From NCBI RefSeq assembly GCF_007115105.1, contig NZ_SULJ01000005.1, forward strand, positions 128,513 through 192,512: a stretch of DNA of 64,000 nucleotides. The letters run 5' to 3'. The translations under genes and the position numbers were made by a program. The notes below the pieces were generated by a model that saw nothing but the letters and a program-made list of their open reading frames with translations, did no database searches and had not been told where the DNA came from. Positions 8,820 through 17,419 of this stretch are shown in pieces; within the stretch, counting starts at the first letter, position 1; every line of letters begins with the position of its first letter. The stretch is from Clostridium sp. HBUAS56010. GTDB lineage: Bacteria > Bacillota > Clostridia > Lachnospirales > Lachnospiraceae.

Positions 8820-9572
8820 TCACTTTCCGATTGAGTTTTCCATTGAGACAAAACCAGTTGTCGAGATTTGCTCAATCAGATCCGCATTTCCGGTTTTGAC
8901 AATCTTTCCGTCTACTAGAACATGGACGTAATCCGCGCGGAGCTGATCCAAGATCCGGGTATTATGGGTGATGATTAATATTGCGTTTTGATCATTCTTA
9001 AACTGATTGATGCCTGAAGATACAGTTTTAACGGCATCGACATCCAATCCAGAGTCTGTTTCATCCAGAATCGCCAGCTTAGGATCAAGCATCAGCATTT
9101 GGAATATTTCGCTCTTCTTTCTTTCCCCGCCGGAGAAACCGACGTTCACATGACGCTTAGCATAGCTTTCATCCATTTGAAGCTCTTGCATTTTCGCAAG
9201 CACTTCTTTGTGAAAGGGGAATGCTTTTACTTCTTTACCAGTCAGTGCCGCTCTTGCTGATTTCAAAAAATTCTCCATGGTGATACCTGGAATTTCCTCC
9301 GGAGCCTGGAAGGAAAGAAATAGCCCCTTTTTCGCTCGTTCGTTGGTTTTTGCTTCCGTAATATCTTCATCCTCAAAATAAAGGTGTCCGTCTGTCACGC
9401 TGTAGCCCGGATGTCCCATAATAATATTTGCCAAAGTGGATTTTCCCGCGCCGTTGGGACCCATCAAAACGTGAATTTCCCCTTCCTTTATTTCTAAATG
9501 CAGCCCTTTGAGGATTTCTTTTTCCTCAACAGATGCATGTAAGTTCTCAATCTTCAATAGTGTTTTCTGCAT
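8820..9572 (-). CDS. sufC: SufC, ABC-type ATPase of Fe-S assembly
   Basis: A 250-residue soluble ABC ATPase that powers the SufBCD scaffold. Walker A is GPNGAGKST, the signature is GFSGGERKK, Walker B runs LAILDETDSGLDVD, and the switch histidine is in IITHNTR. It is the first gene of the sufCBDSU operon. Nothing in the sequence identifies its regulator, though two DtxR-type genes flank the operon. Confidence 0.95.
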   Translation of the reverse strand: MQKTLLKIENLHASVEEKEILKGLHLEIKEGEIHVLMGPNGAGKSTLANIIMGHPGYSVTDGHLYFEDEDITEAKTNERAKKGLFLSFQAPEEIPGITMENFLKSARAALTGKEVKAFPFHKEVLAKMQELQMDESYAKRHVNVGFSGGERKKSEIFQMLMLDPKLAILDETDSGLDVDAVKTVSSGINQFKNDQNAILIITHNTRILDQLRADYVHVLVDGKIVKTGNADLIEQISTTGFVSMENSIGK

Positions 9573-9589
9573 CTTTATACCTCTTCTTT

Positions 9590-9718
9590 CTATATTTGAG
9601 CGGCATAATCCACTGCTAAGAGCTTGAAGCTGCTGTGTTCACAGTCCCTCGGAAGTGCCATACATGCCGCTTGTTGTTCATGAGTTCTGTTTTCAAGTAA
9701 GCACAGACTAACCTTTGC
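9590..9718 (-). pseudogene. possible gene remnant upstream of sufC
   Basis: A 42-codon frame without a start that begins immediately after a stop and reads like the C-terminal end of a protein (QQAACMALPRDCEHSS, then FKLLAVDYAAQI). I do not recognise it. It fills most of the gap between sufC and the second DtxR-type gene and may be debris of a deleted gene; a short functional leader is also possible. No clear sufC promoter was identified in the gap. Confidence 0.25.
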
Positions 9719-9738
9719 TCAAAAAAGTCCTTTATACT

Positions 9739-10152
9739 TCAAGGGTCATCTCCATGTTCTAAATTCAAATATTTTTTTAGAGCTGATATAGACTCGTCAC
9801 TGATAATATGCTCCATCTTACAAGCATCTGCACTTGCTGTCGGTTCACTAACATTACAACACGAGTTTAAAAAGTGTCTTATAATCCGAAACTTAGCTGT
9901 AATGATTTCTCCTTTTTTGCGCCCCTCCGCAGTAAGCTGAATTTCACCGCCCAAAGGCTTGATGAGCATTCCTTCTTCCTGCAACCTAGTCACAGCGTTA
10001 TGAACACTAGGCCTTGAAACTCCTAAATATTCAGCAATGTCAATTGAACGCACTAATTGAGTCATTTCAGATAGCTTATATATAGCCTTTAAATATTCCT
10101 CCCTTGAAGGACTTATTTTTTTCTCCGAATAACGATATCTATTTTGTTGCAC
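9739..10152 (-). CDS. second DtxR/MntR-family regulator
   Basis: A 137-residue paralogue of the regulator at 4.0-4.5 kb. It has an N-terminal helix-turn-helix (SIDIAEYLGVSRPSVHNAVT) and the DtxR metal-site signature ASADACKMEHIIS. The start is a GTG behind a GGGGTGG sequence. It is preceded by a perfect palindrome, GCGTATGG-TTG-CCATACGC, at 10185-10203, shared with three neighbouring promoters, so it is probably controlled by the MarR protein at 10.5-11.0 kb and links that regulon to metal balance. Confidence 0.82.
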   Translation of the reverse strand: MQQNRYRYSEKKISPSREEYLKAIYKLSEMTQLVRSIDIAEYLGVSRPSVHNAVTRLQEEGMLIKPLGGEIQLTAEGRKKGEIITAKFRIIRHFLNSCCNVSEPTASADACKMEHIISDESISALKKYLNLEHGDDP

Positions 10153-10184
10153 AGCAAACCACCCCTTTTAACCTTTGGCAAGAT

Positions 10185-10203
10185 GCGTATGGTTGCCATA
10201 CGC
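10185..10203. promoter_or_regulatory. palindromic operator, copy 1
   Basis: A perfect inverted repeat GCGTATGG-TTG-CCATACGC about 33 bases upstream of the second DtxR-type start. Close copies lie at 10490-10508, 11003-11021 and 12735-12753. The last two lie exactly between -35 and -10 boxes, which marks the motif as a repressor site. Confidence 0.8.
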
Positions 10204-10213
10204 TTTGGCGCAA

Positions 10214-10456
10214 TTATTTGGTTTCTTTGCTTTTTAAGCAATTCTCATTTATGTTATTCTCCGATTGTTTGACCAGCAAATCTGTTTGTGGGAACACCGG
10301 ATAACCATATGGATAAAATGGAACCCAGTAGTATCGGGAAAAAGAACTAAAAAACATTTGAAACATACTTTGGTCAGCTTTCAGCTTTTGTTGATACTTC
10401 CGTTCTCCAGCCTCACTATTATCATACATATGCTGTTCTAACTTTTTCTTTTTCAT
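10214..10456 (-). CDS. small hypothetical protein in MarR regulon
   Basis: An 80-residue protein that I cannot assign. The first half is charged and helical (KKLEQHMYDNSEAGERKYQQ); the middle has an aromatic stretch SRYYWVPFYPYGYPVFP that might contact membranes or a partner. The start at 10456 has AGGAGG well placed; the upstream part of the frame runs through the operator and is not coding. It is preceded by operator copy 2 and so belongs to the same regulon as its neighbours. Confidence 0.6.
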   Translation of the reverse strand: MKKKKLEQHMYDNSEAGERKYQQKLKADQSMFQMFFSSFSRYYWVPFYPYGYPVFPQTDLLVKQSENNINENCLKSKETK

Positions 10457-10489
10457 GTTAGTACCTCCTAACTCTGTTGTGTTAAAAAT

Positions 10490-10508
10490 GCGTATGGCTA
10501 CCATACAC
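10490..10508. promoter_or_regulatory. palindromic operator, copy 2
   Basis: GCGTATGG-CTA-CCATACAC, one mismatch from a perfect palindrome, 34 bases upstream of the small protein gene. It matches the sites before the MarR, MFS and second DtxR-type genes. Confidence 0.75.
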
Positions 10509-10521
10509 TTATGCAAAATTT

Positions 10522-10995
10522 TTATTTAACTATATTTTCATCAAATTTTTCTATCCTGCTTATCATGGATGAAAAGAAGCTTAACATAAACTCCAGTTCC
10601 TCTTCAGACGCATTCTGTAGTTCATCTTCCACCATACCGTTTAAAATATCATGGTAGTGCATATGATTTTTATGAGCTTTTTCCCCTTTTTCTGTTAGAC
10701 TCAGTGAGTATCTAGATAAATTAAACTCATCAACTTCCTTTTTAACTAGAGCCTTTCTCTCCAGCTTTTTGAGAATTTCGGAAGCAGCCCCTTTTGTTAC
10801 TCCTAGAATATCCGCCAGGCCGCCTACATGAATATATGGGTGCTCGGCTAATGCTTCTATTACATGTATTTCGGAGTTGAAAATTGGCACATCTGTACCG
10901 TAATAACGTGTCTTTTTATCCAACTCCATTAAAGCAAACGCCAAATCTAAAGATTCATATGCAATTTTATGTTTGTTGTTTTTAATCTTTTCCAT
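10522..10995 (-). CDS. MarR-family transcriptional regulator
   Basis: A 157-residue winged-helix repressor of the MarR type: a recognition helix region GGLADILGVTKGAASEILKKLERKA, a wing with LSRYSLSLTEKGEKAH, and long helices at both ends for dimerization. Its own promoter (TTGACA, 17 bases, TATACT at 11002-11030) has the shared palindrome between the two boxes, so it most likely represses itself, the MFS gene, the small gene and the second DtxR-type gene. The -10 box ends six bases before the ATG and no ribosome site fits between, so the message may be leaderless. Confidence 0.88.
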   Translation of the reverse strand: MEKIKNNKHKIAYESLDLAFALMELDKKTRYYGTDVPIFNSEIHVIEALAEHPYIHVGGLADILGVTKGAASEILKKLERKALVKKEVDEFNLSRYSLSLTEKGEKAHKNHMHYHDILNGMVEDELQNASEEELEFMLSFFSSMISRIEKFDENIVK

Positions 10996-11001
10996 ATCAT
11001 T

Positions 11002-11030
11002 AGTATATGGTTGCCATACGCTTTTGTCAA
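11002..11030 (-). promoter_or_regulatory. marR promoter with operator in the spacer
   Basis: A minus-strand sigma-A promoter: TTGACA (11030-11025), a 17-base spacer and TATACT (11007-11002). The spacer and adjoining bases form operator copy 3 (11003-11021). A bound dimer would cover the polymerase site. Transcription should start at or within a base or two of the MarR start codon. Confidence 0.85.
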
Positions 11031-11263
11031 GTCACTATTAGATATAATTTCTCATATGGAAATCAAATACTACATAACAGGCAAAAAATCATCATAAAAG
11101 CTGTTCGTAAACAATAAGATCAAGTGCCAAAACTCAAGCGCTATAAGAATAAATTTTAATTCTGACATTTATATGGCTAAATTACAAGAAAAATAAATCT
11201 TCCTGTAAAGCAAAGAACAACAGCGGTCTTTTGAGTAAGGCCATAAACACAGCTCTACCTCTT

Positions 11264-12577
11264 TCATAAAGTATGCTTTCGAGATTTACCAGAGGAAGTG
11301 ACCAACAGATCACGCGATGCTCCAAGCCCTACAAATAAGCATATGCCCGAAACTGCTATCAGGATAATGAGCGGCAATGTCCAGTTGTTTGTTATATCAT
11401 GCAGAAGTCCAAAAATCATCGGTCCAAAAGAAGCTAGAAGGTAGCCAACCGATTGTGCCATTCCGGACAGCCTAGCCGCCTGGTCCGCATTTTGGGTTCT
11501 GAAATTAAAAAATATCAGAGACATGCTAAAAGTGAGCGCTGTACCGCTGCCCAACAAGATCATCCATATTAGTTCAAGTCTCGTTTCTCCGAAGAAAACC
11601 CCAAGAAGTCCAGACAAAACGCACAGAGACGCAATGATAGTCATAGGACGCTGATTTGATTTACGCCCAGCTAGGACAGAGCCTATAAATCCAAAAGGGA
11701 TCGACGTAAGCTGGCAAAGAGAGAGCATCAATCCTGCTTCACCCGATTTCATTCCTTGGCTCATTAAAATATTGGGCAACCATGCGTACATGCAGTAAAG
11801 AACCATTGACTGCAATCCCATATATATTGTCACTTGCCAAGCCAAAGGGGATCTCCACAAATGGACCTCATTAATAGCTGATTCATTTATGTTTTTTATC
11901 CCATATCCCTCTGCACTTATTTTTTTTACACTATTATCACTATTGACCACTTCTTCACGAACATTTTTTTGTTTTTTATGTATTACTTGGGGTGTCCAGA
12001 GGATAAGAGTAAAAAGGCTAAGAGCCGACCAAATACTTAACGCTCCTTCCCAGCCTAATCCCGCTTTCACTGCAACAGGAATACTAACACCTGATGCAAT
12101 TGCTCCAAAAAGGCTCATAGAAGCATTATAAACGCCCGTCATTAAACCAACTCGTTTGGAAAAATCACGTTTGATAAGGCTGGGTACCAGTACATTGCCA
12201 ACAGAGATTGATAGTCCAAGTATAGCTGTTCCAAAAAATAGCCCGATTTCTCCAAACACTGAACGTAACCCTATTCCAAGTGTCAGAAAAGCAAGTGACC
12301 AAAACAGCACCAAGCCAGTGCCGTATTTTCGTGCCAGCCTTGGCACAAAGGGTGAAAAACCTGCAAAAGCAAATAGAGGGAATGTTGTTATCATTCCGGC
12401 TAGTGTATTAGAAATATGCAAGCTATTACGAATTTGATCAACTACTGGGCCGACCGCCGTCAAAGGGGAGCGCAAATTCGCCGCAATAAATATAATTCCG
12501 ATCACCAGCATAAAAGGCATAGATTTTGATGAGTGTAATGAAATGTTTTTTTCCTGACATTTGTTTGATTTCTGCAT
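11264..12577 (-). CDS. MFS transporter, CynX/NimT-like
   Basis: A 437-residue inner-membrane transporter with about twelve hydrophobic segments. The first helix region IIFIAANLRSPLTAVGPVVD and the following SNTLAGMITTFPLFAFA are characteristic of the CynX/NimT (cyanate and nitroimidazole) branch of the major facilitator superfamily. A charged central loop of about 40 residues separates the two halves. The substrate cannot be read from sequence; pairing with a MarR repressor suggests efflux of a small toxic compound. Its promoter carries operator copy 4, nearly identical over about 30 bases to the marR promoter. Confidence 0.85.
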   Translation of the reverse strand: MQKSNKCQEKNISLHSSKSMPFMLVIGIIFIAANLRSPLTAVGPVVDQIRNSLHISNTLAGMITTFPLFAFAGFSPFVPRLARKYGTGLVLFWSLAFLTLGIGLRSVFGEIGLFFGTAILGLSISVGNVLVPSLIKRDFSKRVGLMTGVYNASMSLFGAIASGVSIPVAVKAGLGWEGALSIWSALSLFTLILWTPQVIHKKQKNVREEVVNSDNSVKKISAEGYGIKNINESAINEVHLWRSPLAWQVTIYMGLQSMVLYCMYAWLPNILMSQGMKSGEAGLMLSLCQLTSIPFGFIGSVLAGRKSNQRPMTIIASLCVLSGLLGVFFGETRLELIWMILLGSGTALTFSMSLIFFNFRTQNADQAARLSGMAQSVGYLLASFGPMIFGLLHDITNNWTLPLIILIAVSGICLFVGLGASRDLLVTSSGKSRKHTL

Positions 12578-12733
12578 AAATTTCTCCTTGTTCTATCTCT
12601 ATGTATATAGCTTAATGCCCCACCCTCTTGTGCCCCAGTAAGATTCCTTTCATACAAATTAATACCCAATAAATATCTCCAAAGCATTTTATATGCCATT
12701 ATATGATTGCAATTTTATTCTTATTGCGCTAAT

Positions 12734-12762
12734 AGTATATGGCTGCCATACACTTTTGTCAA
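12734..12762 (-). promoter_or_regulatory. MFS promoter with operator in the spacer
   Basis: TTGACA (12762-12757), a 17-base spacer and TATACT (12739-12734) on the minus strand. The operator GTATATGG-CTG-CCATACAC lies at 12735-12753. A leader of about 150 bases precedes the gene. The promoter abuts the decayed ICE sequence that starts near 12775. Confidence 0.85.
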
Positions 12763-12774
12763 GTCGGTAATTAC

Positions 12775-13140
12775 CAAACATGGTTAATCCGGCTGCAATC
12801 AGCGTTACGATTGGCAAATTTCCTGTTCTCCTGAACACACCTGTGGCAGAAGCTGCCACTTCGGCTACTCCTGCGCCGGAAAGGGAGCAATACCATGAAG
12901 CACCTTTAAATCCTCATTCCAGTCCTTAAATTCCGAGTGGAGAACCGTTATGTCCATATAGGCAGAATCGCAATAATTCTTTTCACAGAGAATCTCCTTA
13001 ATTCGGCCGGTGACTTCAATCCCTGCCGCGTCATGATTCAGACACAACATTGGATTCTTAAGGTGTGGGTGTGCTTCGACAATCCATCCAGCGTCGCATA
13101 GGTGATAATCTTCAGAGTAAGAAAAATACGCATTGTTCTA
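12775..13140 (-). pseudogene. decayed copy of ICE virD4 start and Toprim gene
   Basis: On the minus strand, 12775-12825 matches the first codons of the VirD4 gene (VTLIAAGLTMFG here, VTLLAAGLTMFG at 23.4 kb). 12865-13050 encodes HDAAGIEVTGRIKEILCEKN and FKDWNEDLKVLHGI, nearly the same as the Toprim protein at 24.0-24.2 kb, and the similarity continues weakly to about 13.14 kb. Most of both genes is missing and the frames are broken. The order matches the live ICE with a large internal deletion. This is the scar of a related element. Confidence 0.85.
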
Positions 13141-13159
13141 TTTGCCATTTTGTTTCCTC

Positions 13160-13617
13160 CAGTCTTTTTAACCACTGCATCAGGCAATAAATAAGAGGCT
13201 ATGCTTTCTAAAAAAGAAAAACATGACCTCTCATACTTCTGCTAGATGGTTACTTTATAAAATTGTTTTGGTATAATATAAAACTAATGCATAAGATTTT
13301 TTGGTTCCAAACCTTTGGCTTTACCTCCGTAAAATTTGTGCTTTTAGGGTGCCATTTTCAAAAATACAGTTTATCACAATTCATATTTATCTTATATAGG
13401 CAAATATTTGCAAAATTATACACCTACAGTTCATTAGCCCCCAATCAGTAATGGAATACGGTTGAGTTGGGAGGATTTCTTTACTCCGTCGCTACTGCTT
13501 TTATAGAACGAACAACTAATTGCTTCTAACTACGAACGCCAACAAAAGCCTTTATCTTTATTTCAGATTTTTTAAGAGCCATTAATATAGGTGAACTCTT
13601 ACGTACCAAACTGCAAC
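13160..13617. other. intergenic stretch, no gene seen
   Basis: AT-rich sequence between the ICE scar and the dehydrogenase terminator. Short frames are present but none has a ribosome site with protein-like composition. I see no RNA motif I can name. Confidence 0.5.
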
Positions 13618-13650
13618 AAAGGCAGACTGTTTAATCTGCTGTCTGCCTTA
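13618..13650 (-). terminator. hairpin downstream of dehydrogenase gene
   Basis: An eight-base stem (AGGCAGAC against GTCTGCCT) with a 13-base loop, about 77 bases after the stop of the D-2-hydroxyacid dehydrogenase gene. The T-run is short, so termination is likely but not certain. The same stem sequence recurs in the terminator at 21318-21359. Confidence 0.45.
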
Positions 13651-13726
13651 CCTAAAATCAATTATTTATAAAATAAACCTAATGAAAAACACGCCTAAAG
13701 ACTCTTATTCTTATTATATCAAGTTA

Positions 13727-14671
13727 TTATAACTGATTGAGCTTGCTTTCCGGCTCTTCACCATTTTCTACACGTTTTATATTATTCACAAAAAAAGCAT
13801 ATCTTTTTTCATGAAATTTAAGGCCGTCAGGCATGCCTGCCGTATGGGGAGTAAGTATCACATTTCTCAGATCCCGGAGTTCACTGTCAGTTGGAAGTGG
13901 TTCAGACTCAAACACATCCAGACATGCACCTGCAATATCTCCGTTTTTTAATGCATCAATTAAGTCTCTTTCATTGACAATCCCACCGCGGGCTGTATTG
14001 ATAAAAAGTGCAGTATTCTTCATTTTTTTAAATACTTCTTTATTGATTAGCTGCTTGGTCTGCAAATTCAGAGAAGCATGTACAGTTACTATGTCTGATG
14101 CACTTACAAGATGATCAAAATCCGTCATTTTAACAAAGCCATCAGACTGCACATTAGCATTTCTAGCATATACAAGCACATGCATACCAAAAACCCTGCA
14201 AAACTCAGCAACTTTTTTGCCGATGGCGCCAAACCCGATAATACCAATCGTTTTGCCTTTTAATTCACTTCCTGTATAGTTCAATTGTGTTTCATCTATT
14301 CTGTTTTTCATGAAAGCATTAAGAAACGGTATGTTCTTATAATAAGACAACATCAGCGCCATTACATGCTCTGCCACTGCCTGTGCATTCACTCCTGCAG
14401 CATTGGCCGCCCAAATACCAAGCTGTGTGCAGGCATTGATATCCACATTATCATATCCTGCACCCGTTTGTACCAATTTTAATTTTTTTGCAATAGAAAG
14501 CAGTCTATGATCAACTTTAATATGCTCAGGTATTATAACCTGGCAATCTTCAATATGATGCAACATTTCTTCTCCGGGTGGGACAATTACAACGTCCCAG
14601 TCTCCGGGAAATTGCCTTGCAATATTTAATTTTGAAATCTCAGTAAAATAGCCCACCATTAGAACCTTCAT
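13727..14671 (-). CDS. D-isomer-specific 2-hydroxyacid dehydrogenase
   Basis: A 314-residue NAD(P)-dependent oxidoreductase that interconverts a 2-oxoacid and a D-2-hydroxyacid. The dinucleotide fold begins GKTIGIIGFGAIGKK (about residues 140-154). The catalytic Arg is in NTARGGIVNERDL, the Glu in the LDVFESEPLP region, and the His in LTPHTAGMP. The N-terminal substrate domain and length are normal for the phosphoglycerate/glyoxylate reductase group, but the substrate is not defined. It lies 418 bases below the serine dehydratase in the same direction and may be the last member of the catabolic cluster. Confidence 0.88.
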   Translation of the reverse strand: MKVLMVGYFTEISKLNIARQFPGDWDVVIVPPGEEMLHHIEDCQVIIPEHIKVDHRLLSIAKKLKLVQTGAGYDNVDINACTQLGIWAANAAGVNAQAVAEHVMALMLSYYKNIPFLNAFMKNRIDETQLNYTGSELKGKTIGIIGFGAIGKKVAEFCRVFGMHVLVYARNANVQSDGFVKMTDFDHLVSASDIVTVHASLNLQTKQLINKEVFKKMKNTALFINTARGGIVNERDLIDALKNGDIAGACLDVFESEPLPTDSELRDLRNVILTPHTAGMPDGLKFHEKRYAFFVNNIKRVENGEEPESKLNQL

Positions 14672-15088
14672 CTCTAACTCCCTTCATGTTCAATATCATG
14701 CTTCAAAGAAAAACCGTTTGATCTTTGCAATTTCAAGCCCAACATTTTCTCCGTTATATACTATGAGAGAAATATCAGAACTTTTTATATCTCTGCTCAT
14801 TATGATAATAATCTAAGTCCTTTTTACTGTCAATATTAATGGATGTTTAATTTGTAAGTGCTTCTATGATTGTAAGGTCCTTTTTAAATTATAAGCTATC
14901 TGATTTTTACAGCATAAATACATTAAGCAAGAGTATTTCCAATTTTACCTTGGTGTTCCCACGAAGTGAGAATCTTTGGAACTCATAGTCGTTTTTTAAT
15001 ACTCCGAATAGCACCCTCCAGTTGTTTTGAGGATACCAAAAAGAAGCAGTTTGACACCGGTACCCCCTCGGTGGACCTCATGGCTGAG
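14672..15088. other. intergenic stretch with possible coding debris
   Basis: A 417-base gap. The ribosome site of the dehydrogenase gene is at its left end. On the minus strand, about 14990-15085 reads STEGVPVSNCFFLVSSKQLE and onward without a start, which looks like a gene fragment of unknown family. I see no clear promoter for the dehydrogenase gene. Confidence 0.4.
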
Positions 15089-16297
15089 CTAACATTCTAC
15101 TCTGTAAAGCTTGGCGAGCCCACCTTCTGCAGTTTCGCGGTAATCACTACTCATGTTCAGTCCAGTTTCATACATGGTCTTGACAACCAGATCAAAAGTA
15201 ATCTTACGTGTGTTTGACAAGAAATGCGCCAGGCTTACCGCATTGATAGCCCTCATCGCAGCCACGGCATTTCGTTCAATGCAAGGAATCTGTACAAGTC
15301 CGCAAATTGGATCACAGGTCAGCCCCAAATGGTGCTCCAATGCAACTTCCGCTGCATACTCAATTTGGTCGATATCCATACCAAACAACTCCCCTAGTGC
15401 GGCCGACGCCATGGAGCAAGCAGTTCCAACTTCCCCTTGGCAACCACATTTAGCTCCGCTGATGGATGCATTCTGCTTGACCAAGTTGCCAATGAGGCCG
15501 CCAACTGCCATTGCCCGTAGGATTTGTTCGTCCGTGGCTTGCATCTTCTCTTGCATATAAAGGAGTACTGCCGGCATCACACCACTAGCGCCGCAAGTTG
15601 GGGCCGTTACGATTGTGCCACCGGCGGCATTCTGTTCGCTTACGGCGAAAGCATAAGCACAGACAAGCCTGTTTTCCCGCATCACCGGGCTCTCATCGAT
15701 ATATCTCTGGTTATATAGAAGTTGCGCTTTTCTTTCTACGTTTAGACCGCCTTCTAGAATACCTGTGGCTGTAAGCCCTTCGCTAATAGAATGCTTCATC
15801 GAGCCCCAAATTACATAAAGAAAATCCCAAATCTCTTTGCCTTCGCACTGCTCGATGTACTCGCTTAGGCAGATGTTGTTCTCTTTACAGAACTTAGCGA
15901 TTTCTGTAAAAGTATTTTGCTTATATACATCCGATGCCAACATCTCCTCCCGCCCCTCGATAACAATATCCCCACCACCAACGCTTACAACACGCATGGT
16001 TGCTATTTGCAATCCATCTTTATAAGCAAAAAAATCAATGGTATTGGGATGAGGCAGAATAAAATCAGCATTAGTAATAAATGCAATCTCAGTTGGAACT
16101 GGTGACATAGCTTTAATAATGGCCTTGTCAGTCATATGACCCTTGCCCGTTTTTGCAAGGGAACCATAAATCAATACCTTAAAGCGTTCTGCTCTCTCAT
16201 TTTCACTTTTAAAGATTCTAGCGGCTTTTTCCGGCCCCATTGTATGGGAACTAGACGGTCCACTGCCGACTTTATATAATTCTTTCAATGATTTCAT
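15089..16297 (-). CDS. sdaA: L-serine ammonia-lyase (L-serine dehydratase), single chain
   Basis: A 402-residue enzyme that converts L-serine to pyruvate and ammonia with an oxygen-labile [4Fe-4S] cluster. It opens with YKVGSGPSSSHTMGPEKAA, the beta-domain substrate motif, and continues with the alpha domain: TAPTCGASGVMPAVL, SGAKCGCQGEVGTACSMA and LTCDPICGLVQIPC, which hold the cluster cysteines. Both domains are in one chain. Its cluster need fits the SUF operon, but that operon would serve the whole cell. It lies downstream of two crotonase-fold genes in the same direction. Confidence 0.92.
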   Translation of the reverse strand: MKSLKELYKVGSGPSSSHTMGPEKAARIFKSENERAERFKVLIYGSLAKTGKGHMTDKAIIKAMSPVPTEIAFITNADFILPHPNTIDFFAYKDGLQIATMRVVSVGGGDIVIEGREEMLASDVYKQNTFTEIAKFCKENNICLSEYIEQCEGKEIWDFLYVIWGSMKHSISEGLTATGILEGGLNVERKAQLLYNQRYIDESPVMRENRLVCAYAFAVSEQNAAGGTIVTAPTCGASGVMPAVLLYMQEKMQATDEQILRAMAVGGLIGNLVKQNASISGAKCGCQGEVGTACSMASAALGELFGMDIDQIEYAAEVALEHHLGLTCDPICGLVQIPCIERNAVAAMRAINAVSLAHFLSNTRKITFDLVVKTMYETGLNMSSDYRETAEGGLAKLYRVEC

Positions 16298-16441
16298 ATC
16301 ACCTTTTTCCCCTTTCTCTGCGCTTTTTGAAGTTCAAGCGACCTTCTTTCTTCATGACCCATACATTCAACTAATTGCAGGCCAGTTCGTCGAATCGGAC
16401 AAAACGAGGAAATACCATATTCTTTTACCGAAAATAGCCAA

Positions 16442-17275
16442 TCATTCATTCTCCTGAAAACGTTCCTTGATTTTCATCAACCTTTCAAGCACACCCTCTT
16501 CATCAATAGACATGTCGTACATCTGATGTGCAAGTTGGAATCCCTGATCACTGACAAGAGCTTTTTTCCATGGGCGTGATATAATCGAATGCGTAAGATG
16601 TCTCGTAGAGCGAGGTATCTGCATTATCATCTCTGCAAGTTCCCATGCACGGGGAAGAAGCTTTTCATGAGATAGTACCTCACTAACTATACCCAAATCT
16701 AATGCTGTCTGTGCATTCATATTCATACCCGTATATGCGCAAAATGCCGCTCTCTTAATGCCTATCAAATTCTGAAGTGCTAAGATGATTCCATCACCAG
16801 GAGAAACGCCGCCCAGGTAATGTGCATCGAAAAAATCTGTGTCTTCAGCACAAATTGTAATATCACATAATATTCCCATTTGCCAGTGTGATCCTGTACC
16901 ATTAATCACCCCAATTGTAGGGATGTCAATACAAAAGATCATATTTTCAATCATTCTCAAAGTTTCATGATACATGTCCAGTTTATCCTTCTTCGGCCAG
17001 TCCATGAATTTTGTTTTCCAGATTTCAGGATTTGCCACCTGCCATTTATCGCCCGTTCCCGTGAGAATCATTACTTCGTTTTCAGGATCACGACCAATAT
17101 CTGACCATGCATTTCCATATGCGGTCAGAACTGGCCAGTCAAACTGAAGCGATTCCCCCCGCGTGTGCATACGTACTTCGAGTATGCCATTGCGGCGGGT
17201 CATTAAGAAAAACTCTTTATACTTTTCCGAGTATTCTTCGAATCTTGTAGGTCCCACCATACATCTCTCTGACAT
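16442..17275 (-). CDS. crotonase-superfamily hydrolase, 6-oxocamphor hydrolase-like (paralogue 1)
   Basis: About 277 residues of crotonase fold. It shares the layout of 6-oxocamphor hydrolase (retro-Claisen C-C bond cleavage of beta-diketones): FEEYSEKYKEF near the start, GRDPENEVMILTGTG, INGTGSHWQMG, DAHYLGGVSPGDG and SEVLSHEKLLPRAWELAE. The histidines in GSHWQ and DAHYL and the aspartate in PGDG correspond to catalytic positions as I recall that family; it is not a standard enoyl-CoA hydratase, having no obvious CoA oxyanion pair. The start at 17275 has GAGG before it. It is about 65% like its neighbour at 17.4-18.3 kb by eye, so a tandem duplication. Confidence 0.78.
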   Translation of the reverse strand: MSERCMVGPTRFEEYSEKYKEFFLMTRRNGILEVRMHTRGESLQFDWPVLTAYGNAWSDIGRDPENEVMILTGTGDKWQVANPEIWKTKFMDWPKKDKLDMYHETLRMIENMIFCIDIPTIGVINGTGSHWQMGILCDITICAEDTDFFDAHYLGGVSPGDGIILALQNLIGIKRAAFCAYTGMNMNAQTALDLGIVSEVLSHEKLLPRAWELAEMIMQIPRSTRHLTHSIISRPWKKALVSDQGFQLAHQMYDMSIDEEGVLERLMKIKERFQENE

Positions 17276-17419
17276 TTCGTTTCCTCTTTTTCTAAAATTT
17301 ATGCCTTTCATAAATAGAATTAGCAAAGGGGCCGCCTAGCTTTCGTGTTACAGCGCAAGTCGGTTTAGCCCCTCTGCCATTATGTCATTGCCTTGAATAG
17401 CAGATAACTGCCAGTGGCT

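Noticed and set aside
13263-13451. 62-codon plus-strand frame in the gap near 13.3 kb
   Set aside because: No ribosome site, AT-rich composition typical of spacer, and no similarity recognised.
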